Both the position numbers and the translations under genes were made by a program. Of a DNA stretch of 28,742 nt, positions 15,357-24,359 are shown one piece after another (the stretch's first letter is position 1; every line of letters begins with the position of its first letter). Location of the stretch: positions 1 through 28,742 of the forward strand of contig DHLZ01000061.1 in assembly GCA_002405515.1 (NCBI GenBank). The letters run 5' to 3'. Under the pieces are notes generated by a model, which searched no databases, was not told the DNA's origin, and worked only from the letters and a program-made list of their open reading frames with translations. The stretch comes from Planctomycetaceae bacterium UBA4655 (lineage in GTDB: Bacteria; Planctomycetota; Planctomycetia; Pirellulales; UBA1268).

Positions 15357-16595
15357 ATGCGCCGTTGGATGCACATCCTGATCGTTGGGATCCTGACCCT
15401 TGGCATCTCGATCGATTCGGCCTCCGCCTGTCGCATCTGGCGACGGCCATGTCGGCCCGTCTGCCATCCGTGCCGGCCGGTCGCCGTGCATCGCCACGTG
15501 CCGGCATGCGGCGAGGTCGTTCTCCATGAGTGTGTTGGCCCCGTCGTCGTATCGTCATCGACACCGGCTGCGACGGTAAAGCCGTCCGAGAAGCCGCAAC
15601 CGGCGGCCGTGACGCCTGAGCCCACAAAACCCGAGCTTGTGAAGCCCGAGCACATACCGACTCCAGCACCTCCGAAGCCGCTCGTCGTCGGCGAGGAGAA
15701 GCCGATGCCGGTGGAGCCCGCCTTGCCGGCCACCAAGGAGCCGCCGCTCGAATTGCCGGCCACCGTCACGAAGCCCGTGGAGCCGCCCGAGCCTGCACCG
15801 CCCGAGCCTGCACCGCCCGAGCCTGCACCGCCAGAGCCTGCACCGCCAGAGCCTGCACCGCCCGAGCCTGCACCGCCCGAGCCGAAGGACATCTTCTCGG
15901 AAGAACCGCAGCCAGCGAAGCAGCCGAGAGTGATTGAAAAGCCAAAACCTGCTCCAGCCGACGACGATCTCTTCGGCGGCGAGAAGCCCTCCAAGCCGGC
16001 CGCAGAGCCCCCTGCGGCAGCCCCCGAAGAACCGGCGACGCCGGCGCAGAAGCAGCCGGAAGAAGTACCGGAACCCGTTCCCTCTCCGAAAACGCCGGAG
16101 CAGGGCGATGAAGATCTCTTCGACGACCGCGGTGCACCGGCGGTCGTGAAGCCCGCCCCCGCAAAGCCCGCTGCTGCCGAGCCGGAGGAAGATCTATTCA
16201 GCCCGGAAGTCGAGCCGAAGAAGGAGAATCGGCAGCCGGCGGACGAACCAGCGGAGGAGCCGACATCGCCGAAGCCGGCAGAGGACAAGCCGGCCCGGGA
16301 GAAGAACGAAGGCAAGGCCGACGAGGCCGAGGAAGATCCGTTCGCAGGCATCCTCCAGACGCCCGACGAGCCGATGCGGATCTGGATCGACGATACCGGC
16401 CGCCACCGGACCGTCGCCAGGCTCGTGGAGGTGCGGCCCGAGGGAGTGCGGCTGCTCAAGGCCAACGGCAGGTTCTCGAACGTGCCGTTCTCCCGGCTGA
16501 GCGACCATGACCGGCTCTACGCGACCGCCACCGCCTCCCGCGTCGAAACCCAGTTCGTCCAGCAGCCAAAGCCCAACGATACCGCCGGGCTCTGA
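15357..16595 (+). CDS. Secreted Pro/Glu-rich protein with C-terminal SHD1 domain
   Basis: A 412-residue protein with GAGGTG six bases before the ATG. Residues 1-24 are a signal peptide (RRWMHILIVGILTLGISIDSASA). A cysteine- and histidine-rich patch follows (25-59: CRIWRRPCRPVCHPCRP). Residues 70-335 are disordered and rich in P, E, A and K, including six PPEPA units (143-172). An acidic-Phe motif recurs in this region: KDIF (177-180), DDDLF (202-206), DEDLF (251-255), EEDLF (277-281) and EEDPF (325-329). The C-terminus (341-392: RIWIDDTGRHRTVARLVEV..GVRLLKANGRFSNVPFSRLSDHDR) matches the SHD1 fold, first known from yeast Sla1 and widespread in planctomycete exported proteins. The function is unknown. 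A cell-envelope scaffold or adaptor role is an inference from the modular layout. It is a single-gene unit between a terminator and a convergent gene. Confidence 0.8.
   Translation: MRRWMHILIVGILTLGISIDSASACRIWRRPCRPVCHPCRPVAVHRHVPACGEVVLHECVGPVVVSSSTPAATVKPSEKPQPAAVTPEPTKPELVKPEHIPTPAPPKPLVVGEEKPMPVEPALPATKEPPLELPATVTKPVEPPEPAPPEPAPPEPAPPEPAPPEPAPPEPAPPEPKDIFSEEPQPAKQPRVIEKPKPAPADDDLFGGEKPSKPAAEPPAAAPEEPATPAQKQPEEVPEPVPSPKTPEQGDEDLFDDRGAPAVVKPAPAKPAAAEPEEDLFSPEVEPKKENRQPADEPAEEPTSPKPAEDKPAREKNEGKADEAEEDPFAGILQTPDEPMRIWIDDTGRHRTVARLVEVRPEGVRLLKANGRFSNVPFSRLSDHDRLYATATASRVETQFVQQPKPNDTAGL
15783..15884 (+). repeat. 15-bp tandem repeat encoding PPEPA
   Basis: Nearly seven copies of a 15-bp unit (CCGCCCGAGCCTGCA with rare single-base changes) within the SHD1 protein gene. 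The frame is kept in every unit, so slippage would lengthen or shorten the Pro-rich spacer without truncating the protein. Confidence 0.93.
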
Positions 16596-16702
16596 AGAAG
16601 CATTCGACCGCGGCGGAGCAATCGGCAGGAACCGCACGGGAGTTCGCCAGGCAGCCGCAGGCCGCAGTGGCGACGGAGTGCCGGGGAGAAGCCTCGCGAC
16701 GA

Positions 16703-18895
16703 TCAGAGCAACAGCGGCAACAGGCTGCCGTACTCGTCAGTCCACAGCGGAACGTCCCGCGGCTTGCGGAAACGGGGCGGCATCGCCTCGATGTCCTCCG
16801 GCGTCGCGAGGATGAAGTCGCGGTCCTTCGACAGCAGCATGTAGCAGTTGCGAAACAGCATCTTCTCCGGCACCGCCGGCCGGTAGATTCGCGTGTGATG
16901 AAAGCCTTGGTGCTCGGCCAGCCGACGCACGACCGGATAGAGGTCGAGGTAGGTGTTCGTGATGTGCACCGCCAGAACCCCGCCGGGCCGCAGGTGGCGA
17001 TCGTAGATCGCGAACGCCTCGGCGGTCAGCAAATGGGCCGGGATCGCGTCGCCGGAGAAGGCATCGAGGCAGAGCACATCGAACCCATGCGGCCCGGCGG
17101 CGTCGAGTTCCCGCTCCAACTGCAGTCGGGCATCGCCGAGCACCAGATCCACCTTTCCCTTGCAGTCGGCGAGGTAGCGGAACCAGGATGCGTTGCGAGC
17201 AACCTCGGCGACCTGCGGATTGATCTCGTAGAAGCGGACGCGGTCGCCGGGCCGGGCGTACGTGGCCAGCGTGCCCACGCCGAGGCCGACCACGCCGATG
17301 TGGCAGCGTTCGGACGACCGCTGCGCGTGATCGATCGCCATGCGGACGCCCGAGCCTTCGCCGTAGTAGGTGAGCGGCAGTTGCCGCCGCTCCGGGCGGG
17401 AGAACTGGCGGCCGTGGACGATGTGGCCGCTGTAGAAGGTGAAGCTCGCGTCTTCGCCACCGGTGTTACGCTCCTGCACGCTGAGCGTGCCGTAGAAGCT
17501 GCGGCCGCGGTACGTGGTGCGGACCGCGGCATCACCGGCATCGTCGGGGGCCAGCCGCCAGCGCCAGATGCCGAACAACGCCAGCATTCCGCAGATCACG
17601 GCCGCCACGCGGCCAACCGGGCGGGACCGCCCCACCACCGGGGCCCCGGCCGCCGAATCAACCGCGGAGCCGCCGCTCGCCACCACGAGGGTTGCCAACA
17701 CCACCGAGGCGAAGAGGCCGAGGGGAAACTCGTGGAAGGTCGTGAACACCTGCGGGGCCACGAGATTTACCAGCAGGCCGCCGATCGCTCCCCCCAGGGA
17801 CATCGACAGGTAGCAGGCGGTGAGGTGGTCGGCAGCCGGCTTGAGCCGGGCGAGTTCGCCGTGGCACATCAGGAGCACGAGCGACAGTCCGGCGAAGTGG
17901 ACGACCGTCTCAACCCACCAGTGGTCGAAGAACACTTCGGCCGAATCGCCGACGAGCGTCGCGACCACGTCGGTGATCGGACCGTAGCCGGCCATGAGCA
18001 CGAGCGTCGCCGCCGCAGCCACCGCACAGCCTCGCCTCCAGTACCAGCGCGGATGGTCGAAGGCGATGATGAACGAGAGCAGGTAGAGGCTCAACGGCAC
18101 GATCCAGAGGAGCGGCACGCTGGCAACGTTCTGACAGACCTCGTTGTTTACCGCGAGGAACATCACCGAGGCGAGGGCGGGGAGGGCGATCCAGGCCGTC
18201 CGGAGCGAGCCGCCCGCCGGAGTCGACCGGACCGGCGGCGGCGCGTCTTGTGCGGCGGTCCGTCCCCTCGCCATGCGGACTTCGTTGACGCAGATGCCGC
18301 AGCAGACCGCGAAGACGACGAAGCCGATCGACCAGCAGGCCGCCTGCGTCCTGCCGCCCAGGAGCGGCTCGATGCACAGCGGGTAGGAAAGGATCGCCAG
18401 AAGCGAGCCGACGTTCGACAGGGCGAAGAGGCGGTAGGGCGAGCGGCCGACGATCACCTGCGAGAACCACCGCTGCAGGAGCGGTCCGGTCGAGGAGAGG
18501 GCGAAGTAGGGCAGCCCGACGGTGACGCCGAGGAGAACGAAGATACGGGCCAGAGGCGACTCCCCCGCCTCGCCGCTCGGCCGCAACCACGCCGGAGGCA
18601 CGATCCGCGTCAGCAGCACGGCCACGACCGCGGCGGTGAGCAGGCCGACATGGACCTGCCACTGCCTCGCGGCGGAGAGCTGCGACGTCGTCAGGTGCGC
18701 GTAGAGGTAGCCACCGAAGAGGGTCGCCTGGAAGAAGAGCATCGCCGCCGTCCAGACGGCGGGGCTGCCGCCGAACCAGGGGAGGATGAACTTGCTGATC
18801 AGCGGCTGCACCTGGAAGAGCAGGAAGGCGCTGGTGAATATCGTCAGGGCGAAGATGGGGATGAGCCAGCGGTCACGGTCGCGGGAGGTCGCCAT
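16703..18895 (-). CDS. Fused membrane protein/spermidine-synthase-like protein
   Basis: A 730-residue two-part protein. The N-terminal ~450 residues hold about 12 hydrophobic helices, for example LIPIFALTIFTSAFLLFQVQ at 11-30 and later segments such as ALPALASVMFLAVN and VAAVICGMLALFGI. The C-terminal ~250 residues form a spermidine-synthase-type Rossmann domain: ERNTGG, LTYYGEGSGV, the AdoMet-binding glycine loop VVGLGVGTLATY (near 530), YEINPQV, LGDARLQLE and DAFSGDAIPAHLLT. Such fusions are common in environmental bacteria. Aminopropyl transfer is the family reaction, but membrane-fused forms have no settled function. It is the last gene of the pgk-side minus-strand run, 81 bp after pgk, and convergent with the SHD1 gene. 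Confidence 0.82.
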   Translation of the reverse strand: MATSRDRDRWLIPIFALTIFTSAFLLFQVQPLISKFILPWFGGSPAVWTAAMLFFQATLFGGYLYAHLTTSQLSAARQWQVHVGLLTAAVVAVLLTRIVPPAWLRPSGEAGESPLARIFVLLGVTVGLPYFALSSTGPLLQRWFSQVIVGRSPYRLFALSNVGSLLAILSYPLCIEPLLGGRTQAACWSIGFVVFAVCCGICVNEVRMARGRTAAQDAPPPVRSTPAGGSLRTAWIALPALASVMFLAVNNEVCQNVASVPLLWIVPLSLYLLSFIIAFDHPRWYWRRGCAVAAAATLVLMAGYGPITDVVATLVGDSAEVFFDHWWVETVVHFAGLSLVLLMCHGELARLKPAADHLTACYLSMSLGGAIGGLLVNLVAPQVFTTFHEFPLGLFASVVLATLVVASGGSAVDSAAGAPVVGRSRPVGRVAAVICGMLALFGIWRWRLAPDDAGDAAVRTTYRGRSFYGTLSVQERNTGGEDASFTFYSGHIVHGRQFSRPERRQLPLTYYGEGSGVRMAIDHAQRSSERCHIGVVGLGVGTLATYARPGDRVRFYEINPQVAEVARNASWFRYLADCKGKVDLVLGDARLQLERELDAAGPHGFDVLCLDAFSGDAIPAHLLTAEAFAIYDRHLRPGGVLAVHITNTYLDLYPVVRRLAEHQGFHHTRIYRPAVPEKMLFRNCYMLLSKDRDFILATPEDIEAMPPRFRKPRDVPLWTDEYGSLLPLLL

Positions 18896-18976
18896 GGGCG
18901 GGCATCTTGTGGAACGTCTACGGAGACGGTCGTGGAGTCTGTCTCTCTCGCCGCGGGGTTCATGCGAGGCCCGGGA

Positions 18977-20182
18977 TCACTTCTCGTCGAGCACGGCGAC
19001 CGACTCGAATGCCCTTCCTTCGAGCATTTCCAGCGACGCCCCGCCGCCGGTGGAAACGTGGCTGACCTTGTCGGAAAAGCCGAGCTTCTCGACAGCGGCC
19101 GCCGAATCACCGCCTCCGATGATCGTCACACCGCCGTGCGCCGTGGCCTCCGCCACCGCCTCCGCCACCGCCTTCGTCCCCGCGTCGAACGGGGGCATCT
19201 CGAAGACCCCCATCGGGCCGTTCCAGACGACCGTGCCGGCCGATCGGATGATCCCGGCGTAACGCGTCGCCGTCTCGGGGCCGATGTCGAGCCCCTCGAA
19301 ACCGTCCGGAATCTCGCCCGCCTTCACGATCCGTCGGTTCGCGGCCGCCGAAAAATCGTCGGCGCAGTGCGTGTCGACCGGCAGCACGAGCTTGGAGCCT
19401 CCCTTGGCGAGCAGTTCCTTCGCAAGATCGACCTTGTCGGCCTCGACGAGCGACTTGCCCGTTTTGCCTCCCTGGGCGAGCGAGAATGTGTAGGCCATCG
19501 CCCCGCCGATGAGCACGTGGTCGCAGACTGATAGAAGGTTCGTGATGACGGCAATCTTGTCGGAGACCTTCTTGCCGCCGAGGATCGCGACGAACGGCCG
19601 CTTCGGGGCGTGGATCGCGTCGGCGAGGTAGGCGATCTCCTTCTCGACGAGGAACCCGACGACCGCCGGCTTGCCGAGCTTCTTCATCGCCACTGGCACG
19701 CCGTGCATGCTCGCCTCGGTGCGATGGCAGGTGCCGAAGGCGTCGTTCACGTAGGCGTCGGCAATCGACGCGAGGCCGCCGACGTACGCCGCGTCGTCCC
19801 CCTTCTTCTCCCCCTTGTTGAACCGGACATTCTCGAGCAGCAGCACGCCGCCGGCCGGCAGCGGCTTCACCTTGGCGTGCGAATCCGGGCCGCCGGTGTC
19901 GCCCGCGAGCTCTACGGGCCGTCCGAGCAATTCCGCGAGTCGCCTGGCGACGGGCTCGAGCGAAAACTCCTTCTCGAAGCCCTTGCCGGCGGGACGACCG
20001 AGGTGCGACATGAGCACCGCCTTGCCACCGCGGTCGATGATCGATTTCACGGTCGGCAGGGCCATGCGAATCCTCCGGTCATCGGTGATCCCGCCGGAGT
20101 CGTCCTGCGGCACGTTGAAATCGACTCGGACGAGGATGGTCTTTCCGGCGGGGTCGATGTCGGCGACGGTCTTCTTGGGCAT
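18977..20182 (-). CDS. pgk: Phosphoglycerate kinase
   Basis: A 401-residue glycolytic enzyme that transfers a phosphate from 1,3-bisphosphoglycerate to ADP. The family motifs are complete. The N-terminal substrate domain has ILVRVDFNVPQ (16-26), SHLGRPAG, LLLENVRFNKGE and DAYVNDAFGTCHR. The nucleotide domain has FVAILGGKKVSDKI, LIGGAMAYTF, TVVWNGPMGVFE, the GGGDSAAAVEKLG phosphate loop, and STGGGASLEMLEG near the end. Length is standard. The ATG at 20180-20182 has GGAG eight bases upstream, and the gene follows gyrB by 25 bp, so it probably shares its transcript. Its presence beside gyrB is a neighbourhood feature rather than a functional link. Confidence 0.97.
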   Translation of the reverse strand: MPKKTVADIDPAGKTILVRVDFNVPQDDSGGITDDRRIRMALPTVKSIIDRGGKAVLMSHLGRPAGKGFEKEFSLEPVARRLAELLGRPVELAGDTGGPDSHAKVKPLPAGGVLLLENVRFNKGEKKGDDAAYVGGLASIADAYVNDAFGTCHRTEASMHGVPVAMKKLGKPAVVGFLVEKEIAYLADAIHAPKRPFVAILGGKKVSDKIAVITNLLSVCDHVLIGGAMAYTFSLAQGGKTGKSLVEADKVDLAKELLAKGGSKLVLPVDTHCADDFSAAANRRIVKAGEIPDGFEGLDIGPETATRYAGIIRSAGTVVWNGPMGVFEMPPFDAGTKAVAEAVAEATAHGGVTIIGGGDSAAAVEKLGFSDKVSHVSTGGGASLEMLEGRAFESVAVLDEK

Positions 20183-20207
20183 GGTGAGGCTCCGGGTTGT
20201 TGGTGGA

Positions 20208-22724
20208 TCAGACGTCGAGATTCTTCACGTCGAGGGCGTGCCGCTCGATGAACTCCCTCCGCGGCTCGACCTTCTCCCCCATGAGCACGCGGAAGAGGTC
20301 GTCGGCGGCGGCCGCGTCGCTCATCGTCACGCGGAGGAGCGTGCGGTTGGCCGGATCGAGGGTCGTGTCTCGCAGCTCCTCGGCGTTCATCTCCCCGAGG
20401 CCCTTGAAGCGGGTGATCGAGAGGCCCTTCTCACCGGCCCGACGCACGGCCGTGAGCAGCCCGCGGAGGTCCTCGAGGCCGATCTCGTTCTCCCCGCGGC
20501 GGAGCGTATACCTGGGCGCCTCGCTGCCGGTGCGATCTATCGGCATGAGCGACTCGATCCCGAAGCCCATCGACTCGAGCTCCTTGAGGCCGGCGTTGAT
20601 GCTCCGAACCTCGTGCAGATCGATGACCACGAGCTGGTCGTGCCCGGTGTCGTGGGCCGTGCCGGGGGTGGTGTCTCCCGCCGCGACCGACTCCTCGATC
20701 CTGCCCACGGCGAGCGTGCCGCCGGCGGCCTTCTCCTTGCCCTTCACGAAGGCCTCGAGCTCGTCGCGGCTGGTGAACCACCTCTCCTCGACCCCGTAGT
20801 AGACGTGGTACATCGGCAGCTTCCCGCTCTCCTTGTCCCGCCTTGCGGCGTGGTCGCGGAGGCTGATCCCTCGCTTCTCGAGCGCCACGAGCGCGTCCTC
20901 GAGGCCGGCGAGCGTCCGGCAGAGCTTCTGCATTTCGCCGCCCGAGATCTCGCGGCCGTCGCCGGGCAGGAACACCCCCTCGCCGAGCCCCTGATCGAGG
21001 AGTTGGGTCTTCATCTCCTCCTCGGTCTGCACGTAGTAGGTCTGCTTCCGGCTCCGCACCCGAAACAGCGGCGGCTGCGCCACGTAGACGTGCCCCTCCG
21101 CCACGAGCCGGTACATCTGCCGGTAAAAAAAAGTGAGCAGGAGCGTGCGGATGTGCGAGCCGTCGACGTCGGCGTCGGTCATGATCACGACCTTGTCATA
21201 GCGTCGCTTCGAGAGGTCGGACTCCTCGCCGATCCCGGCGCCGATCGCCGAGATCACGCTCCGCACCTCCTCGTTCGCGAGCACCTTGTCGTCGCGGCTC
21301 TTGTAGGCGTTGATGATCTTGCCTCGAAGGGGCAGGATCGCCTGATACTCCCGGTGCCTTCCCCCCTCGGCGCTTCCGCCGGCAGAGTCGCCCTCCACCA
21401 GATAGAGTTCGCACTTCTCCACGTCGCGGCTCGTGCAGTCGCGGAGCTTTCCGGGAAGGCCGCCGCCCGAGAGTGCCCCCTTGCGCTCGCGGAGGAGCTG
21501 CTTCGCCTTCTTCGCGGCCTCGCGGGCCTCCGCCGCGAGCACCCCCTTCTGCGCGATCGCCTTCGCGCTCTTCGGGTTCTCCTCGAGGTACTTCGAGAGG
21601 TAGTCGCCGACCGCCGAGTTGATGATCCCCTCGACCTCCCCGTTGCCGAGCTTCGTCTTCGTCTGCCCCTCGAACTGAGGATGCGGCACGCGGACGCTGA
21701 TCACGGCGGTGAGTCCCTCGCGGACGTCCTCTCCGGTGGGAACCAGGTCCTTGTAGAGGCCGCTCTTCTTGCCGTAGGCGTTGAGCGCCCTGGTGAGCGC
21801 GGCGCGGAAGCCCGACACGTGGGTGCCCCCTTCCGTCGTCGAGATGTTGTTGACGTAGCTGTGGAGGCTCTCGGTGTATTCGCCGGTGTACTGCAGCGCG
21901 ATGTCCCAGGTGATCCCGTCGCCGGCACCCTTGATCGTGATCACGTCGGCGTGGATCGCGTCGCTCGCCTTGTTGAGGTGCTCGACGAATTCCTCCACGC
22001 CCCGCTCGTAGAAATACTCCTCCGTGTTGCCGCTGGCCGCGTCGGTGAACGAGATCCGAACGCCCGAATTGAGGAAGGCGAGTTCCCGCAAACGGCGGGA
22101 AAGGATGTCCCACGAAAACTTCGTCTGCGGGAAGATCTGCGGGTCGGGCTTGAACGTCGTCTTCGTGCCGGTCCGCGGACTGGATCCCATCTTCCTCACC
22201 GGCCCCGTCGGCTCGCCCCGCTGGTACTCCTGCTGCCAGACGTGCCCCTCGCGGGAGACCTCCACCTCGCACCATTCCGAGAGAAAATTCACCACCGTCA
22301 CGCCGACGCCATGGAGGCCGCCGGAGGTCTGGTAGGCCCCCTTCTCGAACTTGCCGCCGAACTTCAGCACCGTCATCACGCCTTCGAGCGTGGAGACGTC
22401 CCGTTCCATCTCCTCGGAGAGTTGCGGGTGGCGATCGACGGGGATGCCGCGGCCGTCGTCCTCGACCGTCACGCTGCCGTCCACGTTGACCGTCACGCTC
22501 ACGTGCTTGGCGTGTCCGGCCATGCACTCGTCGATCGAGTTGTCCACGACCTCGTAGACGAGGTGGTGGAGGCCCCGCGACGTGTTGTCGCCGATGTACA
22601 TGCCGAACCGCTCGCGGACGTGCTCGCGGTCGGAGAGGTGCTTGAGGTCGGCGGAGGTGTATCCCTCCTGCCGCGACGCGTCGCCGCTGTGCTGGTTCGA
22701 GTCGGGGTGTGAATCGTTCGCCAT
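20208..22724 (-). CDS. gyrB: DNA gyrase subunit B
   Basis: The ATPase subunit of DNA gyrase, 838 residues, which introduces negative supercoils together with GyrA (not in this window). The GHKL ATPase has DNSIDE (61-66), DDGRGIPVDRHP (89-100) and GGLHGVG (135-141). The transducer domain includes TEGGTHVSGFR. The Toprim metal site has VEGDSAGGSAEGG (443-455) and DADVDGSHI (517-525). The C-terminus ends with GLSITRFKGLGEMN and the tail region. A charged insertion between the Toprim core and the tail (around LAVGRIEESVAAGDTTPGTA) makes it longer than the E. coli form. The ATG at 22722-22724 has AGGAGA eight bases upstream. The open frame to 22940 overlaps dciA and is not used. It follows dciA by 11 bp. 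Confidence 0.97.
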   Translation of the reverse strand: MANDSHPDSNQHSGDASRQEGYTSADLKHLSDREHVRERFGMYIGDNTSRGLHHLVYEVVDNSIDECMAGHAKHVSVTVNVDGSVTVEDDGRGIPVDRHPQLSEEMERDVSTLEGVMTVLKFGGKFEKGAYQTSGGLHGVGVTVVNFLSEWCEVEVSREGHVWQQEYQRGEPTGPVRKMGSSPRTGTKTTFKPDPQIFPQTKFSWDILSRRLRELAFLNSGVRISFTDAASGNTEEYFYERGVEEFVEHLNKASDAIHADVITIKGAGDGITWDIALQYTGEYTESLHSYVNNISTTEGGTHVSGFRAALTRALNAYGKKSGLYKDLVPTGEDVREGLTAVISVRVPHPQFEGQTKTKLGNGEVEGIINSAVGDYLSKYLEENPKSAKAIAQKGVLAAEAREAAKKAKQLLRERKGALSGGGLPGKLRDCTSRDVEKCELYLVEGDSAGGSAEGGRHREYQAILPLRGKIINAYKSRDDKVLANEEVRSVISAIGAGIGEESDLSKRRYDKVVIMTDADVDGSHIRTLLLTFFYRQMYRLVAEGHVYVAQPPLFRVRSRKQTYYVQTEEEMKTQLLDQGLGEGVFLPGDGREISGGEMQKLCRTLAGLEDALVALEKRGISLRDHAARRDKESGKLPMYHVYYGVEERWFTSRDELEAFVKGKEKAAGGTLAVGRIEESVAAGDTTPGTAHDTGHDQLVVIDLHEVRSINAGLKELESMGFGIESLMPIDRTGSEAPRYTLRRGENEIGLEDLRGLLTAVRRAGEKGLSITRFKGLGEMNAEELRDTTLDPANRTLLRVTMSDAAAADDLFRVLMGEKVEPRREFIERHALDVKNLDV

Positions 22725-22735
22725 CGATCTGTCTC

Positions 22736-23134
22736 CTAGGAAACGTCGCCGACCCGGCACTTGATGTCGGCGATCCCCTCCGCGGGGACCGCCTCGCCGA
22801 GCCTCCTGAGCACTTCCTCCTTGTGGAATCCCATCTCCTGAACGAGCGCCGAATGCGACACGACCACCTCGAGCACTCCGCGGCGGACGGCGCCCGCGCG
22901 GGACCGGTTCCGGAACGACGGAGGAGCGACCTCCTCCCACACGGCCGCCAGGCGACCGGCCGACTGCTCGCGGTCGTAGCCCCGGCTCGACAGCAGCCGC
23001 GATATCACCCGGCCTACCGACTGCGGCCCGGCGGATTCACGACGCCTCTCCTGAAACCGTTCGTCCACGCGTTGAGATCGCCCTCCCCGCTGCCTTGGAT
23101 TCTGTTGTCTCTGATTGAACCGCGTCAGTGCCAC
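22736..23134 (-). CDS. dciA: DciA-type (DUF721) replicative helicase loader
   Basis: A 132-residue protein between dnaN and gyrB. After a basic, flexible N-terminus (about 1-38, rich in R and Q) comes the DUF721 core: SVGRVISRLLSSRGYDREQSAGRLAAVWEEVAP, then a GVLEVVVSHSALVQEMGFHKEEVLRRL segment and an IADIKCRVG ending. DciA proteins bind the replicative helicase DnaB and help it onto DNA in bacteria lacking DnaC or DnaI. The position in a dnaA-dnaN-X-gyrB block is typical. The GTG start at 23132-23134 lies 14 bp after dnaN. Assignment rests on domain style and context. It may matter more than usual here because the neighbouring DnaA seems unable to recruit DnaB through domain I. Confidence 0.82.
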   Translation of the reverse strand: MALTRFNQRQQNPRQRGGRSQRVDERFQERRRESAGPQSVGRVISRLLSSRGYDREQSAGRLAAVWEEVAPPSFRNRSRAGAVRRGVLEVVVSHSALVQEMGFHKEEVLRRLGEAVPAEGIADIKCRVGDVS

Positions 23135-23148
23135 GTGCCTCTGCCCCG

Positions 23149-24276
23149 CTAGTCGGCAGCCAGGGGCATGATCACGTAGCCGTAGCCGTCGTCGGTGTGG
23201 AAGACCGCCGCGCTCTGGGCGTCGGTGAGTTCGATCGACACGCTGGCGGCCGGGTCGAGCACCCGCAAAAAGTCGCTCGCAAACCGTGGATCGATCTTGA
23301 TCCGAACGGTCTGCCCCGCGTGGTCGATCGGCAGTTCAACCCGGCTCTCGCCGCTTTCGCTCGAACGTCCCGACAGCACGAGTACACCGGGCTCGAAGGA
23401 GAAATCGACCCCCTTCGACTGCTCGCTCGTGGTGATCGCCGCCTGGCGAACCGCCGCCAGGAGCGGCCCGGCCGTCACCGAAACTCTCGTCGCGTCCGGC
23501 CGTTCCGGGAACACGTCCCGCCACCGGGGAAACCGCCCCTCCACGAGCCTCGCGGAGATCGTGGTGCCGCACGTGCGGACGAGAATCTCGCTCGGCCTCA
23601 CCGCGACGTGGACCGGCGCCTCCTGCGAGCCGAGACACCGCTCGACCAACTGCATCGCACGGGCCGGCACGATCGGCTGCCCGCTGGGCGGCGTCCCGCC
23701 TGACGCCGCGACAGGCCCTTCCATCTTCGCCAGTCGCCGCCCGTCGGTTCCAACCGCGATCACACGACCGTCGGCGAGTTCGACGAGCACACCACCGAGC
23801 GCGTAGCGGCTCGACTCGTTGTCGGTGGCGAAGACGGTGCGGCGGACGATCTCGCGGGCCAGCGGCGTCGAGAGTTCGAAACACGCCTCTTCGGGGAAGG
23901 TCGCCACGGAAGGAAACTCCATCGGATCCTCCGCCGGGAGCCGAAACTGGCTCCGCGCCGCCTTCACGACCGTGGCGGTACCATCGGAGTGGATTTCAAA
24001 CTCCGTACCCGAAGGGCTTTCCCGCACGATCGCCGAGAGCCGCGAACTCGGCAGAAGCACCGATCCGGCGGCGGCGACTTCGGCGACACCGAACTCGACA
24101 CGGATACCGACCTCGAGGTCACTGGCGAGGAGCACCGCCCGCGGGGAACCGTCGGCGGACGTGGAAACATCGAGCTTGACGTTCGTGAGCACCGGCTTGG
24201 TCGAGCGGGCGGGAACCACGGCCGACGCCGACTGGAGAGCCGCGGAGAGCGGCTCCCGATTGCAACGCACCTTCAT
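23149..24276 (-). CDS. dnaN: DNA polymerase III beta sliding clamp
   Basis: A 375-residue ring-forming clamp that tethers DNA polymerase III to DNA. The three repeated clamp domains are visible: about 1-120 (MKVRCNREPLSAALQSASAVV, KPVLTNVKLD, SDLEVGIRV), 128-250 (REIVRRTVFATDNESSRYALGGVLVEL, AVGTDGRRLAKME), and 255-375 (LVEGRFPRWRDVFP, VDFSFEPGVLVLS, FLRVLDPAASVSIELTD), ending in the usual YVIMPL. The ATG at 24274-24276 is chosen because the beta-clamp N-terminus begins exactly there. The open frame continues to 24498 in non-homologous sequence. It ends with TAG. dciA and gyrB follow closely. A probable -10 element (TACAAT) lies 42-47 bases upstream, between two inverted repeat arms. Confidence 0.95.
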   Translation of the reverse strand: MKVRCNREPLSAALQSASAVVPARSTKPVLTNVKLDVSTSADGSPRAVLLASDLEVGIRVEFGVAEVAAAGSVLLPSSRLSAIVRESPSGTEFEIHSDGTATVVKAARSQFRLPAEDPMEFPSVATFPEEACFELSTPLAREIVRRTVFATDNESSRYALGGVLVELADGRVIAVGTDGRRLAKMEGPVAASGGTPPSGQPIVPARAMQLVERCLGSQEAPVHVAVRPSEILVRTCGTTISARLVEGRFPRWRDVFPERPDATRVSVTAGPLLAAVRQAAITTSEQSKGVDFSFEPGVLVLSGRSSESGESRVELPIDHAGQTVRIKIDPRFASDFLRVLDPAASVSIELTDAQSAAVFHTDDGYGYVIMPLAAD

Positions 24277-24308
24277 CGGGCAGGATCGTCCTTTTCGGGA
24301 ATGTTTTC

Positions 24309-24359
24309 GCAGTCGGGATTGTACCCGCTGGAAGGGCCTCGAGGCAGGTGCCCGACTGC
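24309..24359 (-). promoter_or_regulatory. dnaN promoter region bracketed by a 9-bp inverted repeat
   Basis: GCAGTCGGG (24309-24317) and CCCGACTGC (24351-24359) are perfect inverted copies, 33 bp apart. Between them, on the minus strand, is a consensus-like -10 TACAAT (24318-24323) without a good -35, and a 10-bp palindrome GCCTCGAGGC (24336-24345). The arms could be an operator around the promoter. They could instead form an RNA hairpin if transcription starts further upstream. Confidence 0.45.

Noticed and set aside
15783..15884. CRISPR-like or intergenic repeat array
   Set aside because: The units are contiguous, in frame and encode PPEPA within a clear gene; there are no spacers.
16667..19531. 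954-codon plus-strand open frame opposite the spermidine-synthase fusion and pgk
   Set aside because: Crosses two well-supported genes on the other strand and has low-complexity Arg/Glu/His composition.
19815..22712. 965-codon plus-strand open frame opposite gyrB
   Set aside because: Antisense shadow of gyrB and the start of pgk with no domain signal.
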